Assembly: GCA_963680875.1 (NCBI GenBank)
Contig: OY804580.1
Span: forward strand, 98,919,353-98,983,352
Length of the DNA stretch: 64,000 nt
Reading direction: 5' to 3'
Source: Bathymodiolus brooksi
Lineage: Eukaryota; Mollusca; Bivalvia; Mytilida; Modiolidae
Both the position numbers and the translations under genes were made by a program. Shown piece after piece: positions 22,086-34,025 of this stretch. The notes under the pieces are model-generated. The model did not search any database. It saw only the letters and a list, made by a program, of their open reading frames with translations, and had not been told where the DNA came from. Each line of letters starts with the position of its first letter. Position 1 is the stretch's first letter.

Positions 22086-22445
22086 TTTGTACAGTGACAT
22101 TTCACTGGGTCAAATACTGGTTTTTGTTTCATTTGTAAATCTGTGGATATCTGTGTATTTCATGGTCAGCTATGTAATAATTATCAATAATCTCAACTAA
22201 TAAAACTATAATTTGTATTTCCCGCTCTAGGCGAGATGTCCTCGATACAACATTATGTGATAAAGTTTGTACAGTGACATTTCACTGGGTCAAATACTGG
22301 TTTTTGTTTCATTTGTAAATCTGTGGATATCTGTGTATTTCATGGTCAGCTATGTAATAATTATCAATAATCTCAACTAATAAAACTATAATTTGTATTT
22401 CACGCTCTAGGCGAGGTGTCCTCGATACAACATTATGTCATAAAG
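22086..22445. repeat. 180-bp direct tandem duplication
   Basis: 22086-22265 and 22266-22445 are nearly identical (GTACAGTGACATTTCACTGG through ACATTATGTGATAAAGTTTG). The unit's end is the start of a SINE family A central domain. The junction sits at the shared word TTTGT(A)CAGTG. Confidence 0.92.
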
Positions 22446-22580
22446 TTTGTCAGTGGCTTGCGGCAGGTTGGTGATATTCTCCAGGTACTCCGGTTTCCTC
22501 CATCAGTAAAACTTACCCGCACGACATAACTGAAATATTGTTGAAAGTGGCATTAAACTCCATATCCCTAACCCTATAAC
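22405..22580 (+). mobile_element. SINE family A, 3' part
   Basis: Runs CGCTCTAGGCGAGGTGTCCT, ACATTATGTCATAAAGTTTG, GGTACTCCGGTTTCCTCCAT and GAAAGTGGCATTAAACTCC, ending in CCCTAACCCTA. Its first 40 bp lie in the duplicated 180-bp unit. Confidence 0.8.
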
Positions 22581-22960
22581 TTGTGCTAAAACAGTCAAAA
22601 GCCAAAGGATGGACTTACAATGTACTTGTTTTCAATGAAATTGTACACTATTAGATAGAACTTTTAAAGAACTACCTGTCGTAGTTTTATTATTAATTTA
22701 TCAGTACAGTAGTACTACACTGTATACTGTAGTGTATATACATGTAGTTACTTCCTTAACCCCATTATAAACTACAAATCCATTTTGTGCATAAAGAAAA
22801 TTAGTTCATTAAGTTTCTAAACAATTTATTCAATTGGATTAACAATACTTTATCTGATGATATTGATTTCTTGTTTAGAAATATTTACTATGCTAACAAG
22901 AGGTCAAGTTGTTGACACATGCTTAAGACACAGGGATGATTCTGGTTAGAAAATATAATA

Positions 22961-23300
22961 GTCAAACCTCCCCATGAGGTCACCTCTATTAAGTCAAACC
23001 TCCCCATGAGGTCACCTCTATTAAGTCAAACCTCCCCATGAGGTCACCTCTATTAAGTCAAACCCCCCATGCTGTCACCTCTATTAAGTCAAACCTACCC
23101 ATATGGTCACCTCTATCAAGTCAAATTCCCCATGTGGTCACCTCTATTAAGCAGTCACCTGTATTAAAAGGTCAGCTTTTTCTTCTCATGTCAAAGAAAA
23201 TTTCATATGAATTGAACCTCTTTTAAGATGTCACCTGTCTAACTCTTATAAGGCCACTTTTCTTTGTCCCAAAGGTGACCTCTTAATACAGGTTTAACTC
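22961..23300. mobile_element. Family E MITE with amplified left end (32-bp units)
   Basis: GTCAAACCTCCCCATGAGGT plus CACCTCTATTAA repeats about five to six times from 22961 to 23150 with growing divergence. The rest of the element (CACCTGTCTAACTCTTATAA and AGGTGACCTCTTAATACAGG) then runs to a decayed right end near 23300. Confidence 0.8.
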
Positions 23301-23310
23301 TTAACTGAAA

Positions 23311-24310
23311 ATCAATGGAAAAATAGCTGAAACTATCTATCTACACCCCCTTTCAAAATGGTCAATTTTGACCTGTTCTGACCGTGTCCAGCAACTTCCG
23401 GAAAACAATTTTTAGAGGAAAATAGATGAAATGAGTTAAATAACTGAATCCTCCTTGAAGACATGAAGACATACATTTGTAGTAAGAGAACCAAGGGTTT
23501 CTAGTAGTTATCAGTTATCACTTCTAAAGTTTTACAGTATCATCATGACTTGGTTAACCGTTACGGATTATCTGTGTCACAGTTGACCACGGACGTGCTC
23601 CCTTTCTCTTAGTCATAACATATTAATTAAATATACATAATTATATTTTTTATCTATATACAGTGAAACCTGTCTAAGCCGGAAACTGAATAAAATGGGA
23701 TCGTGTATAAAGTCCCAATTTAGGAAATACTTGTTAATTTCACCTGTATAAACCGACACCTGTCTATTATGAACACAAACGCTGGTCCCAAGGTCAAAGG
23801 AGGTTTGGTCTACATGTAATAACATATGTCAATCAAAAAGAAATGGTTGCCAATCTGGAAATTGTGTTAGGCATTTTTTTTTTTTTAATCCATTCTTTAG
23901 TAGATTACATCTCACAAGTTCTGGAATTGTGCTGGTATTTTTTTGGTTCCATTCTTTAGTAGATTACATCCCATTGAATAAGCTTATCACACAATGACTC
24001 AAACTGACTGTATGATAATTACACCTATTATGTAGACATCAAAGAAGAATAAGTTGGGGGGACAAGGCTATAATAAACATGGACAAATCAATCAGTGGAA
24101 ATCAATACATTAGCAATAAGTCTACTCTGTGTAAACCTTACACAGGCATGTAGTTCTGGTTAGAAAATAAAATAACTAAAAATTGTTGAAGTCATCTACA
24201 TCCCCTTTCAAAAGGTCCATTTTTGAACTGTTCTGACTTTGTTGTGCAACTTTTGGAATTTTTTTGTCAAGAGGAAAATAGCTGAAATCACTTAAATAAC
24301 TGAAAAAAAT
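23311..24310. repeat. Diverged direct repeat pair
   Basis: 23311-23460 and 24168-24310 share CCCCTTTCAAAA, GGTC.ATTTTTGA.CTGTTCTGAC and GAGGAAAATAG.TGAAAT. Inside the interval, CCATTCTTTAGTAGATTACA is also directly repeated at about 23891 and 23949. Nothing coding is seen. Confidence 0.65.
23661..23815. mobile_element. MITE family D, right end decayed
   Basis: Left end TA|CAGTGAAACCTGTCTAAGCC is clear. The right end (AAAGGAGGTTTGGTCTACAT) is diverged. Confidence 0.6.
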
Positions 24311-24840
24311 TATCCCTGCTTACATCGCAAAGGTCAGCGAAAATGCAGAAGAAATGCTAATTGCTAATCCATTTTCATCAAGTCTATTAATTTTTTTTGA
24401 CTGAAGGAATTTTATGTAGCTTAAAAAATGACAATAATTTCTCCCTCTTGCACCATGTTGTAACGAAAAATGAGCCAAGTCCTTATGGAAATTTAACATT
24501 GTACATTTCACCATTTTTTGTCTCCAATATTATAAGAAATGTCTTTTTCGTATAGTCTATATAATTTACGTTGTTTTTTTAGAGATTTTCATATAGTCTA
24601 TATATTTTAAGTCACATACACTGTTCATATGTTTTTTAGCATGTCCACTTCAATTTCCATTTACAAGACAGAATAATGATGAATTAACTAAGTCAGTCAG
24701 CCAGCAAGACCATTGTCGTGACTGAACTGAAATCTAAATGGACACATTTCCTGTGTTGACAACGGTCAAGAGCTCAATGATGAATATCTGAGCACAAGCA
24801 AAATCTTAATTCTCACTATACAAAATATGATATATGATAA

Positions 24841-25019
24841 CAGGCCTTTCAATAAGGGGCGGTACCAGGTATTCTTACCCGACAGAAATAGTCTTTGGTA
24901 CCTCCTGATTTTAAAGAGTGTTGTATAAGATATTCATGAAAAATGTTCAAATTTTAATAAAAAGTACCGCATGTAAATAATGAAGTACCTGGTAGACTTG
25001 AAAAATATTGAAAGCCCTG
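24841..25019. mobile_element. hAT-like MITE with 6-bp duplication
   Basis: TGATAA at 24835-24840 and 25020-25025. Ends CAGGCCTTTCAATAAG and TATTGAAAGCCCTG, with inner GGTACCAGGTA versus TACCTGGTAG. Length 179 bp. Confidence 0.85.
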
Positions 25020-25289
25020 TGATAATGTCATTTTTTAGATTGGGATAAATGAATACACGTGTCATAAGAATATAATAAAAAAAAAAATTACAATGGAGTA
25101 AGTATTTACTAAAAAAAAATAGTGCAGATTAAAAAAAATCGATATGGCATACCATAGAGTATAATCCTTTCTATTTCTTGTGATCTTCAGCATGATTACA
25201 ACAAACAAGTTTCCAAAACGGAATGTAACACATTGGTGCGTAACCATAAAAGCAATAAAAAACACAACCCAGACAAAACAAATCAGTAC

Positions 25290-25461
25290 CAGGGGCGGAT
25301 CCAGGATTTCAAGTCAGGGAGTGGGCGCACTTACAAAAATTGCATTGAGCGGAGGGAGGTGCGAACATTTTTGGGGTATTTCGCTTGAAAAATCACGATT
25401 TTACACCAAAAAATCATATTTTTTCCAAATTTAGGGGGGGGGCCCCCTGGATCCACCCCTG
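25290..25461. mobile_element. hAT-like MITE with 5-bp duplication
   Basis: AGTAC on both sides. Ends CAGGGGCGGATCCAGGATTT and CCCTGGATCCACCCCTG. Length 172 bp with an internal G run. About 65 bp just upstream (25095-25165) are repeated at 26158-26226 (AAGAGCAGATTAAAAAAAAT), a separate short direct repeat. Confidence 0.82.
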
Positions 25462-26014
25462 AGTACCAGTGTACCATAGAATACCAATGCTAATTGGAAG
25501 AAACAGTAAAAAATTAAAAGGACATTTAAAAAATCAAAATAGGGATAGATCAACCAAACCAACACCAGTGCTTCATAAAATACCAATTAGTGGGACAGAA
25601 CAAAAATCACAATACCGGATTGAACAACAAACACTTGTGAATAATAAAATTCCCTACAAAATTATGATATCTTCCCCTCTAAGAAGCCCCCCATTTAAAT
25701 TCTTTTAAACATATTTTATTCACAACTGCATATGAATGGGATTGAGCAACAGGCTATGCCAATACACGCTCTCTCCTTTAAACCCCTCATATTGAAGAAG
25801 GCTAACTTCTATTTTCATCAAGTAGAATCTACCTATATACATTTGTATGTATGTGACTGATTTTTCATGGTACTATTTTTACTATAGTATCCCATGTGTA
25901 TATTGATAGTTTGATCTGCTGAAAACTTAGGATCAAAATCAAACATCTTTTCCAGTCAGACACACAGCTGCTATTTCTTATGTATTTTGCCTAACAAATT
26001 CTCCTATGGCTCAA

Positions 26015-26152
26015 TCAAGTCTGTAGTGTAGAACAACACTGACAAAACCTCACCTATGCAGGGTTCAAACTCACAACATTAGTGGTGTTAGCACTTGATT
26101 CCATTAGTAGTAATAAATCTAACTAGCATATGATAACCACCACAACGGCCCT
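26015..26152 (-). mobile_element. SINE family A, head part
   Basis: The minus strand reads GGGCCGTTGTGGTGGTTATC, then ATCAAGTGCTAACACCACTA and box-B-like GAGTTTGAACCCTGC. The tail is lost. Confidence 0.75.
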
Positions 26153-26531
26153 ATAATGCAGTTAGTATTTACTAAAAAAAAAGAGCAGATTAAAAAAAAT
26201 CGTTATGGCATGCCATAGAGAACAATATTTTTATATATTTTCCTGCAGGATCTCTATATGTTAAATAATGTGCTCTTGTGGTGACCTTCTTGGATCTTTG
26301 GTCAATACTTGGGAAAAATTGTAATGGACCATCCAATATTAATTTTGTCATTTCTAAAAACAAGTTAATTTTTGGTTTGATAAGCCATGTGGTTTCATAT
26401 CTTTGGATGTTTATAATTGATGTATATTTAACTCATTGAAGTGTCATGGATGATCCAATTACACTTCTACTTTCATCTTAGTAAAATCTGATTAAATTCA
26501 CACCTCTCACTTGCTTTCCTTTACTGATATG

Positions 26532-26562
26532 GCACGGCGCGGCGCGGTGCGGCGCGGCGTGG
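26532..26562. repeat. CG-rich simple repeat
   Basis: CACGGCGCGGCGCGGTGCGG and onward, a short (GGCGC)n run in otherwise AT-rich intron. Confidence 0.85.
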
Positions 26563-26599
26563 GAGATCTGATCATGAAGAAACTCCATTATGGGTCACA

Positions 26600-28020
26600 T
26601 GTGTTTAACCTTATGTTACCGTCCAAAAAAAATGGTGGTTCATGATTATGAAAGAGTTAAAATCTAAAATTAAACAGTAAATGTTTGCTACAAGCAATCA
26701 GACTGGTAAAAAAATATCATAAGCTGCATTAAATGATTTAGTTGTAATATACATTCAAGAGATACTAGTTCAACCATCAAATGTACTTCGTGTATATTGG
26801 TGGCAGAAAAAAATCTATTTCAAAGTCTTACCTATAGATGGCAAATAATAGGTTATTTAGAAAAAGTCTGCTTACTATGTCTCCATAGAAACCATAATAA
26901 CAAAAAATGTCCATTATGATCAGATCTGTAACCAGATGATTTATATTTGAAAACAATATCTTATATGATGCTGCAGCATAATAAATATCATTTAGCAAAA
27001 TATTTCAATAATTTATGGAAATTTTACCCTTGATGGTGGTTTTATAATGACAAGAAAACAAATATCATATTCTAAAGCATTACAAAAACAAGTAGATGAA
27101 ACATAAACAACTTGTTGCTATAGAAACATCTCTAAACAAAAGAGGATCTTTAATTATAGATGGTTAGCATGTCGGCTCCACCGTACAGCATCTTTATTAT
27201 TTTTACTACAGTTAGATTTAGAGTCATATGAACTTAAAATTTTCATCGTGATTCCTCAAGTAGTTGAGAAACAATATGTTGCAAAATTTATAAAGATTAG
27301 TTTTATATTATAGGAAAGCATACTCATCTTTTCTGTCATAAACATACATGTTGAATTGATCTCGAGAGAGGATTTTAAATGTCAAAAACCAAAATTGATA
27401 AGTTATTGAATTTTTTCATTCAGCTAACTTTATTTAAATCAAGTTTTTTAAGATAACTTTGTTAAAAGCATATTAAAAATTCAGGATTATTGACAGCAAA
27501 GATATTCTAATAATCTAAGGTAGTGTTGAAAAAAAATATAGCTTTGTAACTTGATTAATCGCTAACTCGTATGTATGAGTTTAAAAATAAATCAGGTATA
27601 AAATGGAGCACAATCTAGTCCCATTCATATTCCAATAACTTGGCAAAAGATCAAGTCGCCAAATTCCTCAAGTTCTCACAAGTCCAACTGCAATAAATCA
27701 ACCTGTCTTTTTTCACCAAAAAAAATAAAGATTTGATTCATTTTACAGAAAACATGAGGTTTCCTTAGTTTGTATTGCTTGCATGGATATAAGTTACTGG
27801 TTTATTATTCAAGATCATCGTAAAGCACACACATGTATATATACTTGTACAATCTGGGTTAAATCAGCTAGGTTTGACATTTCAGAGAAAATATTTTCCA
27901 AATATGAAAATTGATACTTTGCAAAGGACTACATACTATGTATATATTGGGTCCAATCAAGTCTGTATCTCCTGAGTAAAATCATTTTATATGTATTCAT
28001 TTTGCCAAGTTCCAGTTTTA
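26600..28020. other. Unannotated intron sequence
   Basis: I see no exon, RNA gene, named repeat or inverted-repeat element. Base composition is AT-rich throughout. Confidence 0.6.
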
Positions 28021-28025
28021 AATTA

Positions 28026-30049
28026 CAGTCAAACCTGTCTATAGTGGTCACCTAGGGAAGATTGATAAAATGACCACTATATACAGGTGACCTTTATATG
28101 GAGGGTTTTGACTTTTCAACAAAATATTGCACGCTAGTTGTATATATACATTTTTCATTACATCTTATGTTTTTAATAATGTTTTACTTGTTAATTTGTT
28201 CCTGTCGTAATATTACTCTTGTTTACATTTATTGTTGATGAAATTATCTCAATATGATATGATTTGAATAAAACATACAAATAAATAAATAAAGATATTT
28301 AATGAACAAAAGTACAATTTCCAGTAACACGACCACAGGCACTTGTTTCTGGCAAAAAAAAATATACCTAGATACTAATTATACTTAGTATCTAGGTATC
28401 GTGTCGTGACATCTGCTCGGCCATGCAATAAAATTGGTCACTTGTTTTGATTTACAATTCTCGTGCAGCACGAGACCGATGACGTCAATCTGTATATTCA
28501 TCACATACATAAACACAGAGGGAATTCTTTTAAACTTCAAAATTACAAGATGAGATTAAAACAGATAAGATTGAATTGCTTGTTAAATATGTTTTATGTG
28601 ATGGTATTATAATTTCCCAAGCATTTTTACCTTTCCGGTTTGTTGATGTAATCGTCATCACAGATCATGATCTTTTCTGGAATGTAGGCCAAGCAAATTG
28701 TATTTTAAAATACTTTGAAAATATGATGATTGATCATTCAGATTCCACCATTTTCTAGAAAATGGCTGATTTTACCAGGGAAAATACATACAAGTGCTCT
28801 CCATTGGTCACAAAATGGCAGATTATTCTGCATTTCCACTGCTGCTTTGATAACAAATATACCCCTTACTTCTTGGGGTAATGAAATGATATTCACAGAG
28901 AAGATAGAACAAGAATTAATTTAACAGCAATAATCAAAATTTATAGCATAAATTGAACAGAGAATTAAATTAAACCAGACAGAAAAATGAGACTATCTGG
29001 GGGAAAAAAACCTGTCATTATTACAAATAGCATCAACTAAACTGTATTGTTACCACTCTGTGATAATAAATGTGATTGAAATAAACAGAAATCATCAGTC
29101 ATTAATTGTTTTACAAAAATATGGCAGCATGTAGTCAGTCTAATAGATTGCATTGACAAAAACAAAAACACCAAATTCACTGGATTAAATATTTTATTAT
29201 ATGGGTAAGCAAGTTCAATGTTTGCATCAAATAATTAATTTTTAATACTTCAATTTCAAACTATTTAAAAAAAACATCTTTTCAAATTTTTCAGACAAAA
29301 CAATTACACAGAAAAAGCTAAAATACTATACTTTCTTAATCTGGTTTACTTTTTAAGTTTGGTTGGCCTATGACAAAATCACATAATTTATTTACCACTG
29401 ACCGGCCTTATGTGACGTAATACGACGCCATTTGGAAAAAGGGTATTAAACAATTATGGGTCAGTGTGTCATTATTATCGATCTGTTTTCCATGGAACTT
29501 TACACATGTGAGCAAGAATAGTTGAGAAACATAACTAAAAAGAAAAAATGTTCACTTTTCAAACATGAAAAAAATAATCAAACATCATCCAATGACTGGC
29601 CGACTTATTGTCACACGGGGATATATTTTTTCTTACCAGTAACAAGTGCCTGTGAACACGACGTTGAACTGGAAGCATTGTTTTCAAAATTGTCAAGAAT
29701 CTCACCTTTTCTTTTAAGAATGTTCATTATCTGGGTACGACCAACACCCATCTCCTCGCCCACAGCCCGACAACTTTTCCCAACATCACAATGATTTATC
29801 GCTTTCACTTTGTTGTCTAATTTCAAACCTTTCCAATCACTTCCAGTATTATTTTTTAAATAAATTTACCGTTATACAAAGGTTTTACGCTGAAAATTAC
29901 TTATAAATGGTGACCGCTGACCACATTGAACAGGTGACCGCTATATCGAATTAAAATATATATAGTAAAATGCACCGGAAGAGCACGAAAGTTACCGTTA
30001 TGAGCAGGTGACCATTATACAAAGGTGACCATTACGACAGGTTTGACTG
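28026..30049. mobile_element. Pogo/Tigger-like DNA transposon remnant, about 2.0 kb
   Basis: Left TA|CAGTCAAACCTGTCTATAGT followed by GGTCACC; right CATTACGACAGGTTTGACTG followed by CA (a decayed TA). Subterminal GGTGACC/GGTCACC motifs recur near both ends (28050-28095, 29912-30030). The minus strand near the right end encodes a CENP-B/Tigger-type helix-turn-helix. No DDE catalytic part was recognised, so it appears internally deleted. It is the only copy here large enough to be close to the source of the family E MITEs. A short stem, ACCTAGATACTA with TAGTATCTAGGT, lies at about 28366-28397. Confidence 0.8.
29611..29860 (-). pseudogene. Tigger/CENP-B-type transposase, N-terminal DNA-binding fragment
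   Basis: The minus strand reads KLDNKVKAINHCDVGKS, then VGEEMGVGRTQI and NILKRKGEIL. This is the layout of the pogo/Tigger and CENP-B N-terminal helix-turn-helix: a KVKxI first helix, GKS, then a GVG..QI..ILK.K.EIL recognition part. The frame stops at 29611 and nothing like a second DNA-binding or DDE domain follows. The stretch ACTG|GTAAGA just before the stop resembles a 5' splice site, so the frame could once have continued through splicing. The start is uncertain: no ATG was seen at the beginning of the similarity. Function inferred from family: binding of the element's own ends. Probably dead. Confidence 0.7.
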
Positions 30050-30879
30050 CATGTCTTGTGTTGGTAGCCAGCTTGGATTTCCAATCAGCACAAAAAACAA
30101 TACATTTATTAGAGGACAATCCAAGAAACAGGAATACCATATTTCAAACCACTAAGTAGTTTCTGAACAATAGAGTACAGTTTTGAGGCTCAGCCATCCG
30201 AATAACATTATTGTCTCTGTCTGCCATGTTGACTTTAGATTGGCACATGTACTTCCAAGATCTCAAATATTGATGAGGTCCACGACAGGAACACTCCATT
30301 AAGAGGTTTAACCCCACCACAATTGTGTGCCTGTCCTAAGCCAGGACCAAGATTTCCAACATAATATCTTATAGTCTTTATTGTGTTTAAAGATTTGAAA
30401 GAGGTGAAAGGTGGATGTTTGTTTTGCTGATATTGGTAGAATTGTTGACCATCACTGTTTAAACTTTCTTTTCATAATTGCATGTCATGTTTACATTTTT
30501 AAGACTTAATAAGTATGGTAAGCTGACAAAACCAACACAATAAAATATCAGAGCTGTACCTCTGTTACTTCTACGGCTTAAAGGCTAAAACAAGGTAGAA
30601 ATCAACTGATTCAAAAGACACACAAGCGTAATCCCTGTGTACAGTTGTATGTCAGAGGTATTGTGTACATTGTATGTTCAAAAGAAATACAATCATTATC
30701 CTTATGAGAGGTATGTGTATACCAGCTGCCACAAAATCATTTTAAGAAAACTGAATCATGATCTGTGTATAGCTGTTAATTCCAGATAAAGCATGTTTAC
30801 CATGCTGTGTCAATTTCCTTGTATCTTTCTTCAAAAGACTTTTTATAGTATGTAAACAACGAGGTCAATTTTTGCTTAA

Positions 30880-31036
30880 GAAATAAATCATGGAAGCCAG
30901 AATGTGTTGGGAGTTTTAACATGGATTGGCAGATATTTAGTATTTTATCCCGAGCCAGAAGCGAGGGATAAAATTTACTAATATCTGCCAATCCATGTTA
31001 AACTCAAAACACATTCTGGCTTCCATGATTTATTTC
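30880..31036. repeat. Long foldback hairpin H2
   Basis: Arms of about 65-70 bp: AAATAAATCATGGAAGCCAG at the left mirrors CTGGCTTCCATGATTTATTT at the right. Apex is TCCCGAGCCAGAAGCGAGGG. Near-perfect pairing suggests a recent origin. The minus-strand frame through it is a by-product. Confidence 0.9.
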
Positions 31037-31334
31037 GATTCTGATATGTCTAAGAGTACAAATACGGTAGTATACTTTGATTGGAAGACGGTAATTTATA
31101 CAAACGGTTGCGGAAAATGTCCCACACAATTTATGTAACTCGAATAATACTGCGCCCTCTATCGGCATTATTCGGGTCACAATTTATGCTGCCAATGGAA
31201 ACGTCAGTCATATTCATCGGTGCATGTGCTAATGAGATAATACGAAGAAATAATTCTGGGTTTTTTTAACAAAGGGAAAGAGTGAGGTCATGTTAGAATA
31301 TGTGAATACATTGAAAAACCATTATTAATTGTGC

Positions 31335-31690
31335 ATGTTTTTTCTCCTTTTTTTTTCTTTTGCCCAATATAAATTTCAAAAATTGAAGGCTTGCATTTCA
31401 AGAAAAAAAATTACCTCATACAAAAACCTTATTCATTCTGGATGATTTTTTTTCTTTTTTTTTTCTTGCCAATTATAAATTTCATAATTCAAGTCTTACA
31501 TCTCAAGATAAAAAAATACCTTATATAATTCAGCCAGTCAATGTATTATGAATACAAAACAAAAACTTACTTTATTCTAGATGATTTTTTTTTCATTTGG
31601 GTTTGGGTTTTTTTTTTTTTGTCAAATATAAATTTCAAAATTCAAGACTTACATATACCGGTACATCCAAAAATAAAATATCTTATAAAT
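31335..31690. repeat. Diverged tandem triplication
   Basis: AATATAAATTTCA(A)AATT followed by ..GACTTACAT.TC.A recurs at about 31366, 31473 and 31624, each preceded by a long T run. Confidence 0.65.
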
Positions 31691-32036
31691 ATAATTCAAC
31701 CTAACTATCTATCTTCCTTGTTTTAAAGTATTGTCAACAATTATTTATATTTTTAATGTCACAAACATAAACTTTTGTAAAAAGCAAACTCAGCCATTTT
31801 TCAGCTACATGTATATTAAATGAACAAACTTAAAAAAAAAAAATATTGTGTATTGTTGATAAAACAGCAGTTATAAATATACTTATAAGAGGAAGTTTAT
31901 TAACTGCTGTACTTCCTTATTTAGTTTTCATTTCCAAGCATTTATTTTTAAGATATATTATGCATTAATTGTAGCTATATATATATTTTATTCTTTGTGA
32001 AAACATTGGAGAAAAGGACAATATTAAACCCATGTA

Positions 32037-32189
32037 CAGTGAATTCTGTCTACACCGAATATCCTTGACCTTGGAATATACAAGAGTTCAGTTTATTTAG
32101 GTTAAATTAACAAAGCTTTCCTACATTTCAGACTTTATTTAAAGCTTGATTATACAAGATTCTGTGTTCTGTTTAGACAGCTTTCACTA
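32037..32189. mobile_element. MITE family D, diverged
   Basis: Left TA|CAGTGAATTCTGTCTACACC, right CTGTTTAGACAGCTTTCACT followed by ATA. Confidence 0.7.
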
Positions 32190-32344
32190 TATATTATTTA
32201 TGTACTGTTAATTTTGAAAGGCCTAGGTTAAAAATTACATGTAACTACATGATGAAACACAGCAAGAATTCATTATTCTTTTACTTGTATATTTATATTT
32301 CTTATGGCATATAATTTTGCAATAGGTCAATTTATTCCACTTAA

Positions 32345-32591
32345 AGTGCATTTACACAGTACGTTTTGCCTTCATATTTGCTACAAATTTGAACGGGGCA
32401 ACCGTTTCATACACAAATTTGAGTCTAAACACGTCTCCAACGCCCTCCCATATTTGACAGATCCATCAAACGTGCTTGATGACGACATGTTTTGAAGGTC
32501 AAATTTGTGTTTGAAACGGGTGCACAGGTAAAGTTTGACGTAGATTTGAAGGACAATTTTTTTTTAATTTGACTGTGTAATTAAAAGCACT
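32345..32591. mobile_element. TTAA-flanked MITE, 247 bp
   Basis: TTAA at 32341-32344 and 32592-32595. Ends AGTGCATTTACACAGT and ACTGTGTAATTAAAAGCACT. Internal inverted CAAATTTG and GTTTCA motifs. The TTAA target suggests a piggyBac- or Kolobok-type source. Confidence 0.75.
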
Positions 32592-32760
32592 TTAAAAGCA
32601 ATTAATATAACAAATACCAGTTAATAGCTAGTATAATAGACTATATATAGCTAGTAACAGGCTGGCTGGGGACTGATGATCAATATATACAATTATGTCA
32701 ATGAATAATTGATATTTTAATTGACCCAGTTACAGGGTGTATTTACCTATTTCTACATCA

Positions 32761-32968
32761 TTTATTCAGCACAGCTTTGTTTGACTTCGTGTATTGACAT
32801 GGTCAGACCTAATCAATCCTCACGATGAGTACCGGTCCTCCGGCCCAAGACCAGGTACATGGTGTATTTCTTTAGTGTTATATTCAGCAGAGCTTTGTTT
32901 GACTTCGCATATTGACATGGTCAGACTTACTCAATCCTCACGATGAGCACCGGTCCTCAGGTCCAAGA
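32761..32968. repeat. Direct duplication, about 118-bp spacing
   Basis: AGCTTTGTTTGACTTCG followed by TATTGACATGGTCAGAC and AATCCTCACGATGAG.ACCGG occurs twice. Confidence 0.85.
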
Positions 32969-33431
32969 CTAGTAAAACTTTGTTCGGACCAGTAAATTTG
33001 TCAGTTTTTTTTAAGAACTATACAAAAATAAATTCAAGGATTTGATTCGGACCAGTAAATTCAAATTTTCATTTCGAGGACTGGCACCTTACACTAGTCG
33101 TAACATTTTGTGAGTGTGATTATTTGTACTAGTACTTCAAAATTATCCAATCAGAACAGCATATTTATTTACTACAGTATTCTGATTGGCTGTTTATTTG
33201 AGTATGAGTATTAGTTACAAACAAAGTTTTAAGACTGTTGTAAGGCCTGAGCTTAAATAAACCAACATGCTAAATATACTATAACTGTGAGTAAACCCTG
33301 TAAAAACTGTACACCTTTAGAACAACTTTATAGTTCAAAATAGAGAGACGATCAGTTTAGACAGGTTTAAATTCATTTAAGACAGGTTTTATTGTACATG
33401 TATTCAGATTTAATAAATTAACCAAATTTGA

Positions 33432-33515
33432 TGTAGTTTTCTCAGGATACTCCGGTGTTCTCCACCAATAAAACTGACCGTTACAAAGAGGCATTAAACA
33501 CCATAACGCTAACCC
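33432..33515 (+). mobile_element. SINE family A, tail fragment
   Basis: GATACTCCGGTGTTCTCCAC, CAATAAAACTGACCGTTACA and GAGGCATTAAACACCATAAC. Confidence 0.75.
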
Positions 33516-33551
33516 ATATTGGATGTTTTGCATAATTTCCATTACCATCAG

Positions 33552-33662
33552 AAAATAGTAAGGGAGTGAGTGACTGTTGTTTAACACCAAATGAACAATA
33601 TTTCAGCTACATCACGATCTACCACACTTGAGTCCTGCATGCTAATCATTACACCGCTGAAA
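33552..33662 (-). mobile_element. SINE family B-like fragment
   Basis: GAGTGACTGTTGTTTAACAC through CTAATCATTACACCGCTGA. Part of the tRNA-like head is visible on the minus strand (TCAGCGGTGTAATGATTAG). Confidence 0.6.
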
Positions 33663-33900
33663 ATAATAGAACTTGTAACATGAATGCATTCTTTTCCTTT
33701 GATCTTTTTATATACTAGAATGTAAGCAACAGCTAAGAACTATGAAATAATACACACAGATACGAGATATTGCACACTTTAAATCTGGGCTGTAGTTCAT
33801 TACTCTCAATAATCAACGACTTAGATGTGATATTGCATGTCTTCATGTTCGATTGTTTCACCACTTGATTCGGAAAATCATGGTATAAATATCACATGTA
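33663..33900. mobile_element. Copy of the 9080-13010 element without its minisatellite
   Basis: AACATGAATGCATTCTTTTC, ATACACACAGATACGAGATA and GTTCGATTGTTTCACCACTT match both flanks of the 3.6-kb array, which is absent here. Confidence 0.85.
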
Positions 33901-34025
33901 ACATGTATATTAAAATTTATAGTACAATAAATGTCAATGTATTCATATTACTACCGGTTATTTTTTTTTTCAAAGTAAACTGTTTCCTGTATCAGTAAAA
34001 CAAACACTTCCTATATGACACCACA

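Noticed and set aside
30797..30991. 64-codon minus-strand frame through MADISKFYPSLLARDK as a GRK or other exon
   Set aside because: It lies across the arms of hairpin H2 and has no matching splice sites or GRK similarity.
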